Of a stretch of 64,000 nucleotides of DNA, positions 8,863 to 17,722 are shown in pieces. The position numbers and the translations under genes are program-made. A model generated the notes under the pieces. That model was not told the origin of the DNA, did no database searches, and saw only the letters and a list, made by a program, of their open reading frames with translations. Where the stretch lies: the NCBI RefSeq assembly GCF_017908595.1, contig NZ_JAGKTL010000004.1:62001-126000 (forward strand), given 5' to 3'. Every line of letters starts with the position of its first letter. The first letter of the stretch is position 1. Source of the DNA: Rhodothermus bifroesti. GTDB lineage: Bacteria; Bacteroidota; Rhodothermia; Rhodothermales; Rhodothermaceae.

Positions 8863-9168
8863 TTACCCCTGAAGCTCTGTGATCAGCTGAATCTCGCGCA
8901 GCACACCCTGCACACGGAAGCATTCTTCAAAGGACCCTTCGTAGACAGCGGCCTTCCCTTCGGTATGCACCTTCCACGTAAGCGCCTCAGCTTCAGGCAA
9001 TGAACAGCCTGTAGCTTTCATAAGCTGAAAAATCACCTCGTCAAAGGTATGCACATCATCGTTGTAGAGGATCACGCGCCAAGGAGCATCCAATCGGGTT
9101 TCCTCAACGGTTTCAACCGTTACTTCCCTTTCTGGATTTGCGTGAGCCCACACGTGTTGCATCCCCAT
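8863..9168 (-). CDS. clpS: ATP-dependent Clp protease adaptor ClpS
   Basis: ClpS delivers N-degron substrates to ClpAP or ClpCP. The 101-residue protein has the family core: PWRVILYNDDVHTFDEVI, the substrate-pocket helix VIFQLMKATGC, and AEALTWKVHTEGKAAVYEG. The NDD motif and the hydrophobic pocket residues are kept, so it should recognise N-terminal aromatic or Leu residues. It follows purS by 17 bp. No clpA or clpC gene is in the window. Confidence 0.95.
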   Translation of the reverse strand: MGMQHVWAHANPEREVTVETVEETRLDAPWRVILYNDDVHTFDEVIFQLMKATGCSLPEAEALTWKVHTEGKAAVYEGSFEECFRVQGVLREIQLITELQG

Positions 9169-9185
9169 AGCGATGCTGTCGGATT

Positions 9186-9455
9186 TTACCCGGCAGGTGT
9201 AGCGACATCAAGCGGCGTAACCGTTACGTGAAAATCTTCCATGACCGGATTAGCCAGAAGTTTCTCAGCAGCCTCACGGGCAATGCGCTCGGCTGCTTGA
9301 GCAGTTGGCGTGTCAATCCAGAGCTCTACCACTTTGCCCATACGCACTTGCGTTACGGCAGCATAGCCTAGGTTGTGCAGCGCGTGGTGAACGGCCTGAC
9401 CTTGTGGGTCTAAGATAGACCTACGCAGCGTAACAATAACGGTTGCTTTAAACAT
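9186..9455 (-). CDS. purS: Phosphoribosylformylglycinamidine synthase subunit PurS
   Basis: PurS is the small structural subunit of the three-part FGAM synthase (PurS-PurQ-PurL) of de novo purine synthesis. The 89 residues fit the family: FKATVIVTLRRSILDPQGQA, VHHALHNLGY, VRMGKVVELWID and ANPVMEDFHVTV. The gene overlaps the end of pssA by 8 bp, a lipid-synthesis partner with no obvious functional link. purQ and purL are not in the window. Confidence 0.93.
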   Translation of the reverse strand: MFKATVIVTLRRSILDPQGQAVHHALHNLGYAAVTQVRMGKVVELWIDTPTAQAAERIAREAAEKLLANPVMEDFHVTVTPLDVATPAG

Positions 9456-10326
9456 GATGGCGGTTGGGGTTAGGATCCGGTTGTGGCGTTTCTGTTTCCA
9501 GCGGTGTGTTCAAAATGGCCTGTACCAGCTTGTAGATGGACCGGCCAACGCCGTGCAGGATATATGCCGTAAGCACCAGAAGCAAGCCAATCTGCTGCAA
9601 AAAGATAATAAGCACCAGGGCTAGTCCGTAAGCTATCGATTTGTGCGGATGGTGGCGCAGGTAGGCTAAGCTGGGGCGCGGAATTGCGTCAAAAGGGATG
9701 GTGGTAACCATCAAAGCGGAGAGCACAAAAACGATGGGGATCAGGACCGGGAAATTACCTGGGGCTAGCCTTCCTAGCAAATCTACGCCTTCCGCATTGA
9801 GCACCAAGGCCACGAGTGCAGCTGCTTGCGCAGGGATAGGAAGTCCTTGAAAGTACTCTCGCTTTTCACCGTCGAACTGCACATTAAAGCGCGCTAGGCG
9901 TACGGCGCCACAGACCGCGGGCAATGCTGCAATGATAAGCCCTAGAGCACCAAACTCCTTAAGGCTAAATGCATAGACCAGATAAGCTGGGGCCACGCCA
10001 AACGACACGATGTCGCTTAGGGAATCGAGCTCTACGCCAAAGGCACTGGTGCCATTGGTAAGCCGTGCCAGCATACCATCGAGCATATCAAAAAAGCCGG
10101 CCAGCACAATCAACCAGCAGGCATGATCGAAGCGGCCTTCATGGATTTGTGTGATGGCGAGAAAACCGCTGAAGAGGTTCATCAGTGTAAAGAACGAGGG
10201 CACAGCGGCACGTGGGATAGGCCGTCGACCGTGCTGGCGACGCAAGGCTCGGTAGGCCCGCAGGCGTGCCCGAAAGTGGCGTTGTTTTTGGCCGTGTCGG
10301 TCTCGGTTCCAGCGTGCCCGCAGCAT
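9448..10326 (-). CDS. pssA: CDP-diacylglycerol-serine O-phosphatidyltransferase
   Basis: An integral membrane enzyme that makes phosphatidylserine from CDP-diacylglycerol and L-serine. The CDP-alcohol phosphotransferase signature DG-x2-AR-x8-G-x3-D-x3-D is complete in DGMLARLTNGTSAFGVELD plus SLSD. About seven to eight hydrophobic segments follow an arginine-rich N-terminal tail of about 45 residues. It lies 9 bp downstream of psd on the same strand, so the two consecutive steps to phosphatidylethanolamine form one operon. Confidence 0.95.
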   Translation of the reverse strand: MLRARWNRDRHGQKQRHFRARLRAYRALRRQHGRRPIPRAAVPSFFTLMNLFSGFLAITQIHEGRFDHACWLIVLAGFFDMLDGMLARLTNGTSAFGVELDSLSDIVSFGVAPAYLVYAFSLKEFGALGLIIAALPAVCGAVRLARFNVQFDGEKREYFQGLPIPAQAAALVALVLNAEGVDLLGRLAPGNFPVLIPIVFVLSALMVTTIPFDAIPRPSLAYLRHHPHKSIAYGLALVLIIFLQQIGLLLVLTAYILHGVGRSIYKLVQAILNTPLETETPQPDPNPNRHHV

Positions 10327-10335
10327 AAAGATTGC

Positions 10336-11040
10336 CTATGGGTTGTGTTCGCGTTCTAAATGCGCTACTTCAGCCTCTGCAGCCGTAGGTAGCCATCCCA
10401 GCACGGTTTCGCCTGCCCGCACGCGATCGCCTACTTGCACCTTCAGCGTAACATGAGGAGGAACCAGCACATCCATCCGTGAGCCAAACTTAACGATCCC
10501 AAAACGCTGGCCAGCCTGAACTGCGTCGCCTTCTTTCAAATGAAAAACGATGCGGCGTGCCAAAACACCTGCAATCTGCTTAAACAAAATTTTGGTGCCA
10601 CTGGGGTGGCGAAGCCCAATCTCGGAACGCTCGTTCTTTTCACTTGCCTTGGGATGCCAAGCCACCAAATATGCCCCAGGCACGTAACGCACCCACTCGA
10701 TAACGCCCTCAGCCGGCACACGGTTGACGTGCACGTCCAGTGGCGAAAGAAAAATGGAGACGCGGCGCGCAGGTCCCTGCAAATATAACGGCTCATAATC
10801 AACCTCCACCACCTCGACCACCTTCCCATCGGCAGGAGCTAACACTAAGCGAGAAGCGTCCTGGGGCGGCTGGCGATCCGGATCCCGGAAGAAAAACACG
10901 ACAAACAAAAGCAGCAACACAGCACATCCTATGCCCACAAAGCGCCAAGCGCCAGGCAACCACACATAGGCACTCCCAGCAGCAAGCAACGACGTGAGCG
11001 CCGCTCCAGCAACTAGGGTATATCCTTCAGGGGCCAACAT
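10336..11040 (-). CDS. psd: Phosphatidylserine decarboxylase proenzyme
   Basis: Psd converts phosphatidylserine to phosphatidylethanolamine and processes itself to create a pyruvoyl cofactor. The self-cleavage site is the FGSRMD motif with Ser187, a variant of the LGST motif, as found in the short PSD-A type of about 230 residues. The N-terminus holds one or two membrane helices (residues 8-48). Other family motifs are ADGKVVEV, FLSPLDVHVNRVP and RHPSGTKI. It is the first gene of the psd-pssA-purS-clpS run and is divergent from mtaB. Confidence 0.95.
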   Translation of the reverse strand: MLAPEGYTLVAGAALTSLLAAGSAYVWLPGAWRFVGIGCAVLLLLFVVFFFRDPDRQPPQDASRLVLAPADGKVVEVVEVDYEPLYLQGPARRVSIFLSPLDVHVNRVPAEGVIEWVRYVPGAYLVAWHPKASEKNERSEIGLRHPSGTKILFKQIAGVLARRIVFHLKEGDAVQAGQRFGIVKFGSRMDVLVPPHVTLKVQVGDRVRAGETVLGWLPTAAEAEVAHLEREHNP

Positions 11041-11131
11041 GGACGTTTATCTGAGCTTAGGCTTACGTGAAACCCCTACCCGCCCTTCGCGTTCGCACCT
11101 TCGCTGTTAAAATTATGCGGCCTAAACGTCA

Positions 11132-12463
11132 ATGCCCCGCGTTTCGTTCTACACACTTGGCTGCAAGCTGAATTTTGCGGAAACCAGCACGTTGGAGCGC
11201 GATTTTCTGGCGCACCAGTATGAAGTTGTGCCGTTTGGTGAGCCGGCCGACGTAACGGTCATCAACACGTGTACGGTTACAGCCGAGGCTGAGCGCCAGT
11301 GCCGGCAAATTATTCGCCGCGCTATTCGCCAAAATCCAAACGCCTTTATCATCGTAACTGGCTGCTACGCGCAGCTTCGGCCAGAAGAAATTGCCCGCAT
11401 CGAAGGCGTCGACGTCGTACTGGGCGCGCGTGAGAAGTTTCATCTTTTTGAGCTTATTGAGCGCTTTCAAAAAGGGGAACAGACTCAGGTGGCCGTTTCC
11501 TGCATTGACGACCTCCAAGAGTTTGGCCCGGCATTTTCTTCTACAGAGCGCACGCGGGCTTTTCTTAAAATTCAGGACGGCTGCGACTATGTCTGCTCGT
11601 TCTGCACCATTCCCAAGGCACGAGGCCGCAGCCGTTCACAGCCCATTGAAGCTACGGTAGCGCAAGCACGACAGCTTGCCGAAATGGGTTTTCAGGAGAT
11701 CGTGCTTACAGGCGTCAATATCGGCCTCTATGGCCAAGAGTTTGGTGTAACGTTGCTTGATCTGCTCCGAGAGCTAGACCGTGTTGAGGGGATTGCGCGC
11801 TATCGCATTTCGTCTATTGAACCCAACTTGCTCAGCGACGCAATCATTGCGTTTGTAGCCAGCTCACGTGCCTTTATGCCTCATTTCCACATGCCGCTCC
11901 AAAGCGGCGATAATGTGGTACTGGCCAAAATGCGTCGGCGTTACCAGCGTGAGCTTTATGCCGAACGCGTCGCCCGCATCCGAGAGCTCCTGCCTGATGC
12001 TGCTATTGGCGTCGACGTGATTGTAGGCTTTCCAGCCGAAACAGCTGAACGCTTTGAAAACACCTACCGTTTTTTGAATGAGTTGCCCGTCACTTATCTG
12101 CACGTGTTTACCTACTCGGAGCGTCCCGGCACCGCGGCTGTAGTGCAGCTTGATCGTATGGGAGGCACACCTGTCCCCAAAGCCGAGCGCTCTCGCCGCA
12201 ATCGCATGCTGCAAATCCTTTCGCATAAAAAACAACACGCCTTCTACGCACAACATCAAGGACAAGTGCGACCGGTACTTTGGGAAGGCACAGAAAAGCA
12301 CGGTTGCATGTACGGCTACACCGACAACTACATTCGGGTGCAGCGTCCCTTTGATCCTCAACGGATAGGCCAAATCGAAAGGGTACGTTTAGGCGCTTTC
12401 GCTCCTGACGGCACGCTTATGGCCGAAGCGCCGGTAGAAAATTCAGCCGTTTTCGCATCCTAA
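11132..12463 (+). CDS. mtaB: tRNA t6A37 methylthiotransferase MtaB
   Basis: A radical-SAM enzyme that adds a methylthio group to t6A at position 37 of tRNAs. The N-terminal UPF0004 domain has cluster cysteines in TLGCKLN, INTCTVT and TGCYAQ. The radical-SAM cluster motif C-x3-C-x2-C is in DGCDYVCSFCTIP, followed by GVNIGLYG, ISSIEP, HMPLQSG and VGFPAET. A C-terminal TRAM domain covers about residues 370-430. YfiB/MtaB-type TLGCK at the start and the short TRAM separate it from MiaB and RimO. Confidence 0.93.
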   Translation: MPRVSFYTLGCKLNFAETSTLERDFLAHQYEVVPFGEPADVTVINTCTVTAEAERQCRQIIRRAIRQNPNAFIIVTGCYAQLRPEEIARIEGVDVVLGAREKFHLFELIERFQKGEQTQVAVSCIDDLQEFGPAFSSTERTRAFLKIQDGCDYVCSFCTIPKARGRSRSQPIEATVAQARQLAEMGFQEIVLTGVNIGLYGQEFGVTLLDLLRELDRVEGIARYRISSIEPNLLSDAIIAFVASSRAFMPHFHMPLQSGDNVVLAKMRRRYQRELYAERVARIRELLPDAAIGVDVIVGFPAETAERFENTYRFLNELPVTYLHVFTYSERPGTAAVVQLDRMGGTPVPKAERSRRNRMLQILSHKKQHAFYAQHQGQVRPVLWEGTEKHGCMYGYTDNYIRVQRPFDPQRIGQIERVRLGAFAPDGTLMAEAPVENSAVFAS

Positions 12464-12667
12464 AAGACATCTTCTAAGCGTGCTGCAGCGCTGCAAGCCA
12501 CCGGGCCGAGACGGCGAAGCATTTCGCTGCATTGTTTGCTTCCGGCACAGTGCTGCCCTAGCAAGTTTCTTTTTGGTGCACTGGCATGCGGCTTCTTCCC
12601 CAGCTTACCGGTCTTACGGAGTGGCAATGCTGGAGCTGGCGTTTGTCCAAAGGGTTTTTTATAACAA

Positions 12668-12704
12668 AGCGGGCCTGCACGGCCTTAAACCGTGCAGGCC
12701 CGCT
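12668..12704 (-). terminator. Intrinsic terminator of carAB
   Basis: A perfect 15-bp stem (12668-12682 with 12690-12704) closes a 7-nt loop. On the minus strand it begins 18 bp after the carB stop codon, and the 3' arm runs into TTTGTTAT, so it fits a rho-independent terminator for carAB. The remaining part of the 12464-12721 gap between mtaB and carB holds no convincing gene. Confidence 0.8.
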
Positions 12705-12721
12705 GCACCCCAAGGTCTGCT

Positions 12722-15562
12722 TTATCGACTCAGGTACAAATTGCGGATAGCGTAAGGCCGGCGAAAATGTTCATCCGTGAGCGTCTCGACAAATGCGATC
12801 GCCTCGCCGGTCGACTTCATTTCGGGGCCCAGCTCTTTCGGGACCTCGGGGAATTTATCCCAAGAAAAGACCGGCTCCTTGATGGCATAGCCTTTGAGTT
12901 TAGACTCCAGCAGGCCAGCTTCCCGAAACTCCCGGAGCTTGCGTCCTAGCATCAGCTGCGTGCCGATTTTTGCTACCGGCACACCAGTGGCCTTGGCCAC
13001 AAACGGCATGGTACGTGAAGCGCGCGGGTTGGCCTCGATCACGTAGACCACATTATCTTTGATCACCATTTGCACGTTGATCAAGCCCACGACGGCAAGC
13101 CGCCGAGCGATGTCTTCCGTATAGCGCCGAATCGTAGCCTGCACTTCTTCTGAGAGTGAGTAAGGCGGCAGCACAGCAGTTGAGTCGCCAGAATGCACAC
13201 CGGCTGGCTCGATATGCTGCATAATACCGGCGATCCAAACCTCTTCACCGTCGCAGGCCGCATCGACATCGACTTCAATGGCATTTTCCAGGAAGAGGTC
13301 AAGCAGGATTTCGTTGTCCGGAAGCAGCTTCAGGATGTTGCGCACGTAGCGCTCGACCTCTTCCTTATTGATGGCAATCCGCATACCCTGTCCGCCCAAA
13401 ACATAGCTAGGCCGGATCAGGATGGGATAGCCGATGCGTTCGGCTACCTCGACGGCTTCGGCCACCGTTCGCGCCGCCCCATAGGGGGGATAGGGGATTT
13501 CCAGTTCTCGCAGAATCCCAGAAAACTTACTTCGCTCTTCAGCCAGGTCCATCATGGGGAAGGGGGTTCCCAAAATCGGAATGCCGTGCTCATGCAGCTT
13601 CTTAGCCAGCTTGAGCGCGGTTTGCCCCCCAAGCTGCACGATTACGCCTTTAAGCTTACCGTGTTGGTTTTCGTGCTCGATGATATCGAGCACCCGCTCC
13701 CAGAAGATGGGTTCGAAGTAAAGTTTATCAGCCACGTCGAAGTCGGTCGACACCGTTTCTGGATTGCAGTTGATCATGATGGCCTCGTAGCCCATCTCCT
13801 TGGCGGCCAGCACGCCATGCACGCAGCAATAATCGAACTCAATGCCTTGACCGATGCGATTGGGTCCGGCACCCAAGATGATCACTTTTTCGCGATCGGT
13901 AACCTCACTTTCAGTTTCGGTCTCGTACGTGCTGTAATAATAGGGCGTTTGCGCAGGAAATTCAGCCGCACAGGTATCGACCAACTGGAAGGTGGGCGTA
14001 ATGCCCAGGGCCTTGCGGCGTGCCCGTACATCGTTTTCGGTCACATTGCCTTGGAGCAAGTAGGCAATTTGCACATCCGAGAAACCGTACTGCTTAGCCA
14101 GTCGCAGCAGGTTAGCATCGAGCTGGTCAAGCGTTCGCCGTTCCAGTTCCCGCTCGATTTTGACGAGGTCCTCAATTTGGTAAAGAAACCAGGGGTCAAT
14201 GTAGGTGATGTCGTGGATTTCTTCGACCGAAGCGCCTAGGCGAAAGGCATTCCGAATCTGGAGCGTGCGGTCCCAGTAGGGTTTTTTGAGGCGAGTACGC
14301 ACCTCTTCGCGCGGCGGGTCTTCCCGGTCAGCGCCTAGGCCAGCATAGCCATTCTCCAGGCTTTGCCAAGCCTTTTGGAGAGCTTCGGGGAAGGTGCGAC
14401 CGATGGCCATAACCTCGCCTACAGCCTTCATCTGGGTGGTAAGCTCTTCATCGACCCCTTCGAACTTCTCAAAATTCCAACGTGGAATTTTTACGACCAC
14501 GTAATCGATCGAAGGCTCAAAGCAGGCGCTTGTGGTGCCGGTCACATCGTTGGGCAGCTCATCAAGCGTATAGCCCACAGCCAAACGGGCCGCCACTTTG
14601 GCGATGGGATAGCCGGTAGCCTTTGAAGCCAGTGCCGAAGAGCGCGACATGCGCGGGTTGATTTCAACAGCAATCATACGGCCGGTGTGCGGCTCGACAG
14701 CAAACTGCACGTTGCATCCACCAGCGAACTTGCCAATTGAGCGCATCATCTTGATGGCAGCATCGCGCATGCGCTGGTACTGCTTATCGGTGAGCGTTTG
14801 CGCAGGTGCTACCGTAACCGAATCTCCTGTGTGAATGCCCATCGGGTCGAAGTTCTCGATGGGACAAACAATGATCACGTTATCGTTTGCATCGCGCAGC
14901 AGCTCCAGCTCGTACTCTTTCCAGCCGTAGACGCTTTCTTCGATCAGGACTTGGTGTACGGGCGAGAGCTCTAAGCCGCGCATTACTTTGCGATCAAATT
15001 CATCGATCGACCAAACAATGCCGCCGCCAGTGCCTCCCAAGGTAAACGAAGGTCGGATAACGACCGGCAACCCTCCCAGCTCTTGAAGGATTTCTTTAGC
15101 TTCAAGCAAGCTGCGCGCCGTCCGGCTTCGGGCTTGGTCGATCCCGATTTGTTCCATCAGATCACGAAATCGCTGGCGATCTTCGGTTATTTGAATCGCC
15201 TCGATATCCACGCCGATAATCTCGACGCCCATCGCCTCCCAGAAACCTTCTTCGTGAAGCTGAGCCGCTAGGTTAAGCGCGGTCTGGCCGCCCATAGTGG
15301 GCAGCACAGCATCGGGGCGCTCTTTTTCTACGATGCGTCGAATCGATTCAGGTGTTAGTTCCTGGAGGTAGACCCGATCGGCGGTGATCGGGTCGGTCAT
15401 GATCGTGGCTGGGTTTGAGTTGACCAAAATCACCTGGTAGCCTTCTTTACGTAGGGCACGCGCAGCCTGGCTACCTGAATAGTCAAATTCGCACGCCTGT
15501 CCGATAACAATCGGACCAGAGCCAATGAGCAGAATCCGCTGAATGTCGGTCCGCTTAGGCAT
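12722..15562 (-). CDS. carB: Carbamoyl-phosphate synthase large subunit, without C-terminal MGS domain
   Basis: CarB makes carbamoyl phosphate from ammonia, bicarbonate and two ATP for pyrimidines and arginine. Both ATP-grasp halves are intact: the first with GSGPIVIGQACEFDYSG and RPSFTLGGTGGG, the second with GAGPNRIGQGIEFDYC and RPSYVLGGQGM. The protein ends at residue 946, shortly after the LGPEMKSTGE motif that precedes the MGS-like allosteric domain in about 1070-residue CarB proteins. That regulatory domain (UMP, IMP and ornithine binding in E. coli) is absent, while the stop codon is followed by a clean terminator, so this is the natural end. Shorter CarB proteins of this type are known in parts of the Bacteroidota. 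Confidence 0.96.
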   Translation of the reverse strand: MPKRTDIQRILLIGSGPIVIGQACEFDYSGSQAARALRKEGYQVILVNSNPATIMTDPITADRVYLQELTPESIRRIVEKERPDAVLPTMGGQTALNLAAQLHEEGFWEAMGVEIIGVDIEAIQITEDRQRFRDLMEQIGIDQARSRTARSLLEAKEILQELGGLPVVIRPSFTLGGTGGGIVWSIDEFDRKVMRGLELSPVHQVLIEESVYGWKEYELELLRDANDNVIIVCPIENFDPMGIHTGDSVTVAPAQTLTDKQYQRMRDAAIKMMRSIGKFAGGCNVQFAVEPHTGRMIAVEINPRMSRSSALASKATGYPIAKVAARLAVGYTLDELPNDVTGTTSACFEPSIDYVVVKIPRWNFEKFEGVDEELTTQMKAVGEVMAIGRTFPEALQKAWQSLENGYAGLGADREDPPREEVRTRLKKPYWDRTLQIRNAFRLGASVEEIHDITYIDPWFLYQIEDLVKIERELERRTLDQLDANLLRLAKQYGFSDVQIAYLLQGNVTENDVRARRKALGITPTFQLVDTCAAEFPAQTPYYYSTYETETESEVTDREKVIILGAGPNRIGQGIEFDYCCVHGVLAAKEMGYEAIMINCNPETVSTDFDVADKLYFEPIFWERVLDIIEHENQHGKLKGVIVQLGGQTALKLAKKLHEHGIPILGTPFPMMDLAEERSKFSGILRELEIPYPPYGAARTVAEAVEVAERIGYPILIRPSYVLGGQGMRIAINKEEVERYVRNILKLLPDNEILLDLFLENAIEVDVDAACDGEEVWIAGIMQHIEPAGVHSGDSTAVLPPYSLSEEVQATIRRYTEDIARRLAVVGLINVQMVIKDNVVYVIEANPRASRTMPFVAKATGVPVAKIGTQLMLGRKLREFREAGLLESKLKGYAIKEPVFSWDKFPEVPKELGPEMKSTGEAIAFVETLTDEHFRRPYAIRNLYLSR

Positions 15563-15602
15563 ACTTTTTTGCGGTTTGTGCTTGTGTTGGGCGGGGTGAC
15601 AT

Positions 15603-16742
15603 TTAAGCTAAGACCTTCTGGGGCAGCACCACCTGGCGATGTGCCGCAATCAGTGCAAGAAATTCATCGAAGAGGTAGCGGCTGTCGTGCGGCCCAGGCG
15701 AAGCTTCGGGGTGATACTGTACCGAAAGCCCGGCAAACGACTTAAAGCGTAGCCCCTCGACGGTTTGATCGTTGAGGTTTACATGCGACACGTCAGCGTG
15801 GCGCGGATCTACCGATGCGGGGTCGACAGCGAAACCGTGATTCTGCGTGGTTACTTCTACGCGTCCAGTGCGCAAGTTCTTGACCGGATGGTTGGCGCCG
15901 CGGTGGCCGACGTACATCTTGTATACCTTAAAGCCTAAGGCCAACGCCATCAGCTGGTGGCCTAAGCAAATGCCAAAAATGGGCAGACCCGTCTGGATGG
16001 CTTCGCGCACGCGTGCAATGGCCTCAGGCATTGCCCGAGGGTCACCTGGGCCGTTTGAGAAAAACAGCCCGTCGGGTTCCCAGGCAAGCACTTCGTTGAG
16101 CGGCGCATAACCTGGGAAAACCCGCACCGTGCAGTCCCGCGCTTGAAACATGCGCAGGATGTTTAGCTTGCAGCCGTAGTCAAAAACGGCAATGCGCGGC
16201 CCTGAGCCGCTCGAGAAGTCGTAAGGATGCTTCGGCATCACATAGGAGGCCAGCTCCAAACCGCTCATCGAAGGCAGGCTCCGGGCTTTTTCGACCAGGC
16301 GCTCGTCGTCTAGGTCGATCGAAGAGATGACCGCGTTCATGACCCCTTGGGTACGGATATGGCGCACCAATCGTCGGGTGTCGACACCGGAAATGCCTAC
16401 CAGCTCATGACGTCGCATCCAGTCTTCCAGGGAGCCATCGGCCAAACGGTTCGAGTAGCGATGCGAGAAGGCACGGACCACTAGGCCAGCGACCATAGGA
16501 CGGGCTGCCTCCATGTCGATGTCCATTACCCCATAGTTACCAATATGGGGATAGGTCATCATCATGATCTGACCGTAGTAGGAAGGGTCAGTCATGATTT
16601 CCTGGTAGCCCGTCATGCTGGTATTGAAGCAGAGCTCCCCGCCGGTTTCGCCCCGGTGTCCGATAGCAATGCCAGTCACCACGGTACCATCTTCCAGAGC
16701 GAGTTTGCAGGGGTCCGGTGTCGGGTGCACTAAGGGTATCAT
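15603..16742 (-). CDS. carA: Carbamoyl-phosphate synthase small subunit
   Basis: CarA is the glutamine amidotransferase subunit that feeds ammonia to CarB. The N-terminal CarA domain (LALEDGTVVTG, FNTSMTGYQEIMTDPSY) is followed by a class I amidotransferase with nucleophile Cys around residue 257 in FGICLGHQLMALA, and the His-Glu pair in QYHPEASPGP. The ATG at 16742 is preferred; a GTG nine bases upstream is also in frame, and neither has a clear Shine-Dalgarno sequence. carB starts 40 bp downstream. A terminator-like hairpin sits in the leader, about 43-68 bases before the ATG. Confidence 0.96.
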   Translation of the reverse strand: MIPLVHPTPDPCKLALEDGTVVTGIAIGHRGETGGELCFNTSMTGYQEIMTDPSYYGQIMMMTYPHIGNYGVMDIDMEAARPMVAGLVVRAFSHRYSNRLADGSLEDWMRRHELVGISGVDTRRLVRHIRTQGVMNAVISSIDLDDERLVEKARSLPSMSGLELASYVMPKHPYDFSSGSGPRIAVFDYGCKLNILRMFQARDCTVRVFPGYAPLNEVLAWEPDGLFFSNGPGDPRAMPEAIARVREAIQTGLPIFGICLGHQLMALALGFKVYKMYVGHRGANHPVKNLRTGRVEVTTQNHGFAVDPASVDPRHADVSHVNLNDQTVEGLRFKSFAGLSVQYHPEASPGPHDSRYLFDEFLALIAAHRQVVLPQKVLA

Positions 16743-16784
16743 GACGGCCACAATGGGTTTGAGGTTAAGGGGAACGGGTACAAA

Positions 16785-16810
16785 AAAGCCTTCCCCCTTG
16801 GGAAGGCTTT
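16785..16810 (-). terminator. Terminator hairpin in the carA leader (candidate attenuator)
   Basis: An 11-bp perfect stem with arms AAAGCCTTCCC and GGGAAGGCTTT and a 4-nt loop is followed on the minus strand by a run of T. It has the form of an intrinsic terminator but lies upstream of carA in the direction of transcription, with no gene to terminate before it. This placement fits a transcription attenuator for carAB, or the end of a small leader RNA. The flanking 16743-17045 region (303 bases) has no other gene apart from the mini-ORF at 16948-16974. Confidence 0.6.
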
Positions 16811-16947
16811 AGCCACCATCGAATCGTCGAAATACCGCGTGTTCAGATCCAGAACCGTCCACCGTTTAATGCCGTTTCGGCGAGCAAACGATTGTGCGGC
16901 ATGTAGGTTTCGGGAAGATACAACGTTTGCTTTAAGGAAACCAACCG

Positions 16948-16974
16948 TCAGCGCTTCCTAAGGTTTTTTTTCAT
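16948..16974 (-). CDS. Candidate 8-residue leader peptide upstream of carA
   Basis: On the minus strand an ATG opens an 8-codon frame, MKKNLRKR, ending in TGA about 140 bases before the leader terminator. Five of its eight residues are Lys or Arg, and CarAB supplies the arginine pathway, so it could be a stalling peptide in attenuation. The bases of its codons CTT AGG AAG (16954-16962) can pair with 8 of 9 bases of the terminator's 5' arm and loop (16797-16805). No clear ribosome binding site precedes it. This is inference from position and sequence alone. Confidence 0.3.
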   Translation of the reverse strand: MKKNLRKR

Positions 16975-17045
16975 GAAGTTCCGTTGCATTTGTTGAACGG
17001 AACGCGCACGGACCGGTTCAAGATAGGGTTATCTCCAAGATCCCT

Positions 17046-17717
17046 ATGTTTTTCGTACGCTTTTATCGCGAGCGCGCTGCTTACCCCTTGCGCCTTATGG
17101 CCAGCCTGGCCTTTACGCTGGGGCTTTTGTTGCTTCTGATCCATGCCTGGCCTAGCAGGCATCAAGTACACGCACCGGTAGCTTCGAACCTGACCTCCGA
17201 AGTTATTGCTTTGGAGATCATGGTACCCACTCGGCAGGCCCGTTCTGCTCCCCCTCCCCCAGCCCCTCCAATTCCCGTTGTCGTACCAGAAGAAGTGCTG
17301 CTTGAAGAAATAGACATCACCCAGGAGCTGATTCCGTTTGAGGGTGCGGGCACGGGTCAAACCCTGGGAGAAGAAGCTGCTGAGGCGTCAGGGGTGGGGG
17401 CTACGCGAGCTGCACTTGAGATTGGGCCCAAACCCATTCGCTTTGTGGAGCCAGAATACACGCGCGAGGCGCGGCGCGCTCGCATTCGAGCTGAAATTGT
17501 GGTTGAGGTGCAGGTTACCGCTTCTGGTGAAGTCCAGCGCGCTACGGTTGTCGAGCGCTATTTACTTTTTCCTCAGCGCCAAGCGGTCGATACGATTGGC
17601 TACGGCCTGGAAGCAGCAGCACTCGCGGCTGCCCGAAACTGGCGCTTTCGACCGGCAATACGCCAAAACCGTCCTGTAAGCAGCACCACCCGCATTACGT
17701 TTACTTTTGGCCAATAA
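17046..17717 (+). CDS. tonB: Energy transducer TonB
   Basis: TonB passes proton-motive energy from the inner membrane to outer-membrane transporters. Residues 15-35 form the single N-terminal membrane helix (LRLMASLAFTLGLLLLLIHA), residues 60-80 are a short proline-rich segment (APPPPAPPIPVV), and residues 135-223 form the TonB C-terminal domain with the YTREARRARIRAEI and ARNWRFRPA motifs. The 223-residue length is normal. No exbB or exbD is adjacent. It is divergent from carA. Confidence 0.88.
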   Translation: MFFVRFYRERAAYPLRLMASLAFTLGLLLLLIHAWPSRHQVHAPVASNLTSEVIALEIMVPTRQARSAPPPPAPPIPVVVPEEVLLEEIDITQELIPFEGAGTGQTLGEEAAEASGVGATRAALEIGPKPIRFVEPEYTREARRARIRAEIVVEVQVTASGEVQRATVVERYLLFPQRQAVDTIGYGLEAAALAAARNWRFRPAIRQNRPVSSTTRITFTFGQ

Positions 17718-17722
17718 GGCCT

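Noticed and set aside
12480-12755. 91-codon plus-strand frame after mtaB
   Set aside because: It runs through the carAB terminator hairpin and into carB; Cys- and Arg-rich composition looks random.
13193-14239. 348-codon frame on the plus strand inside carB
   Set aside because: It is antisense to the well-conserved carB frame and shows no recognisable domain; it reflects third-position GC bias.
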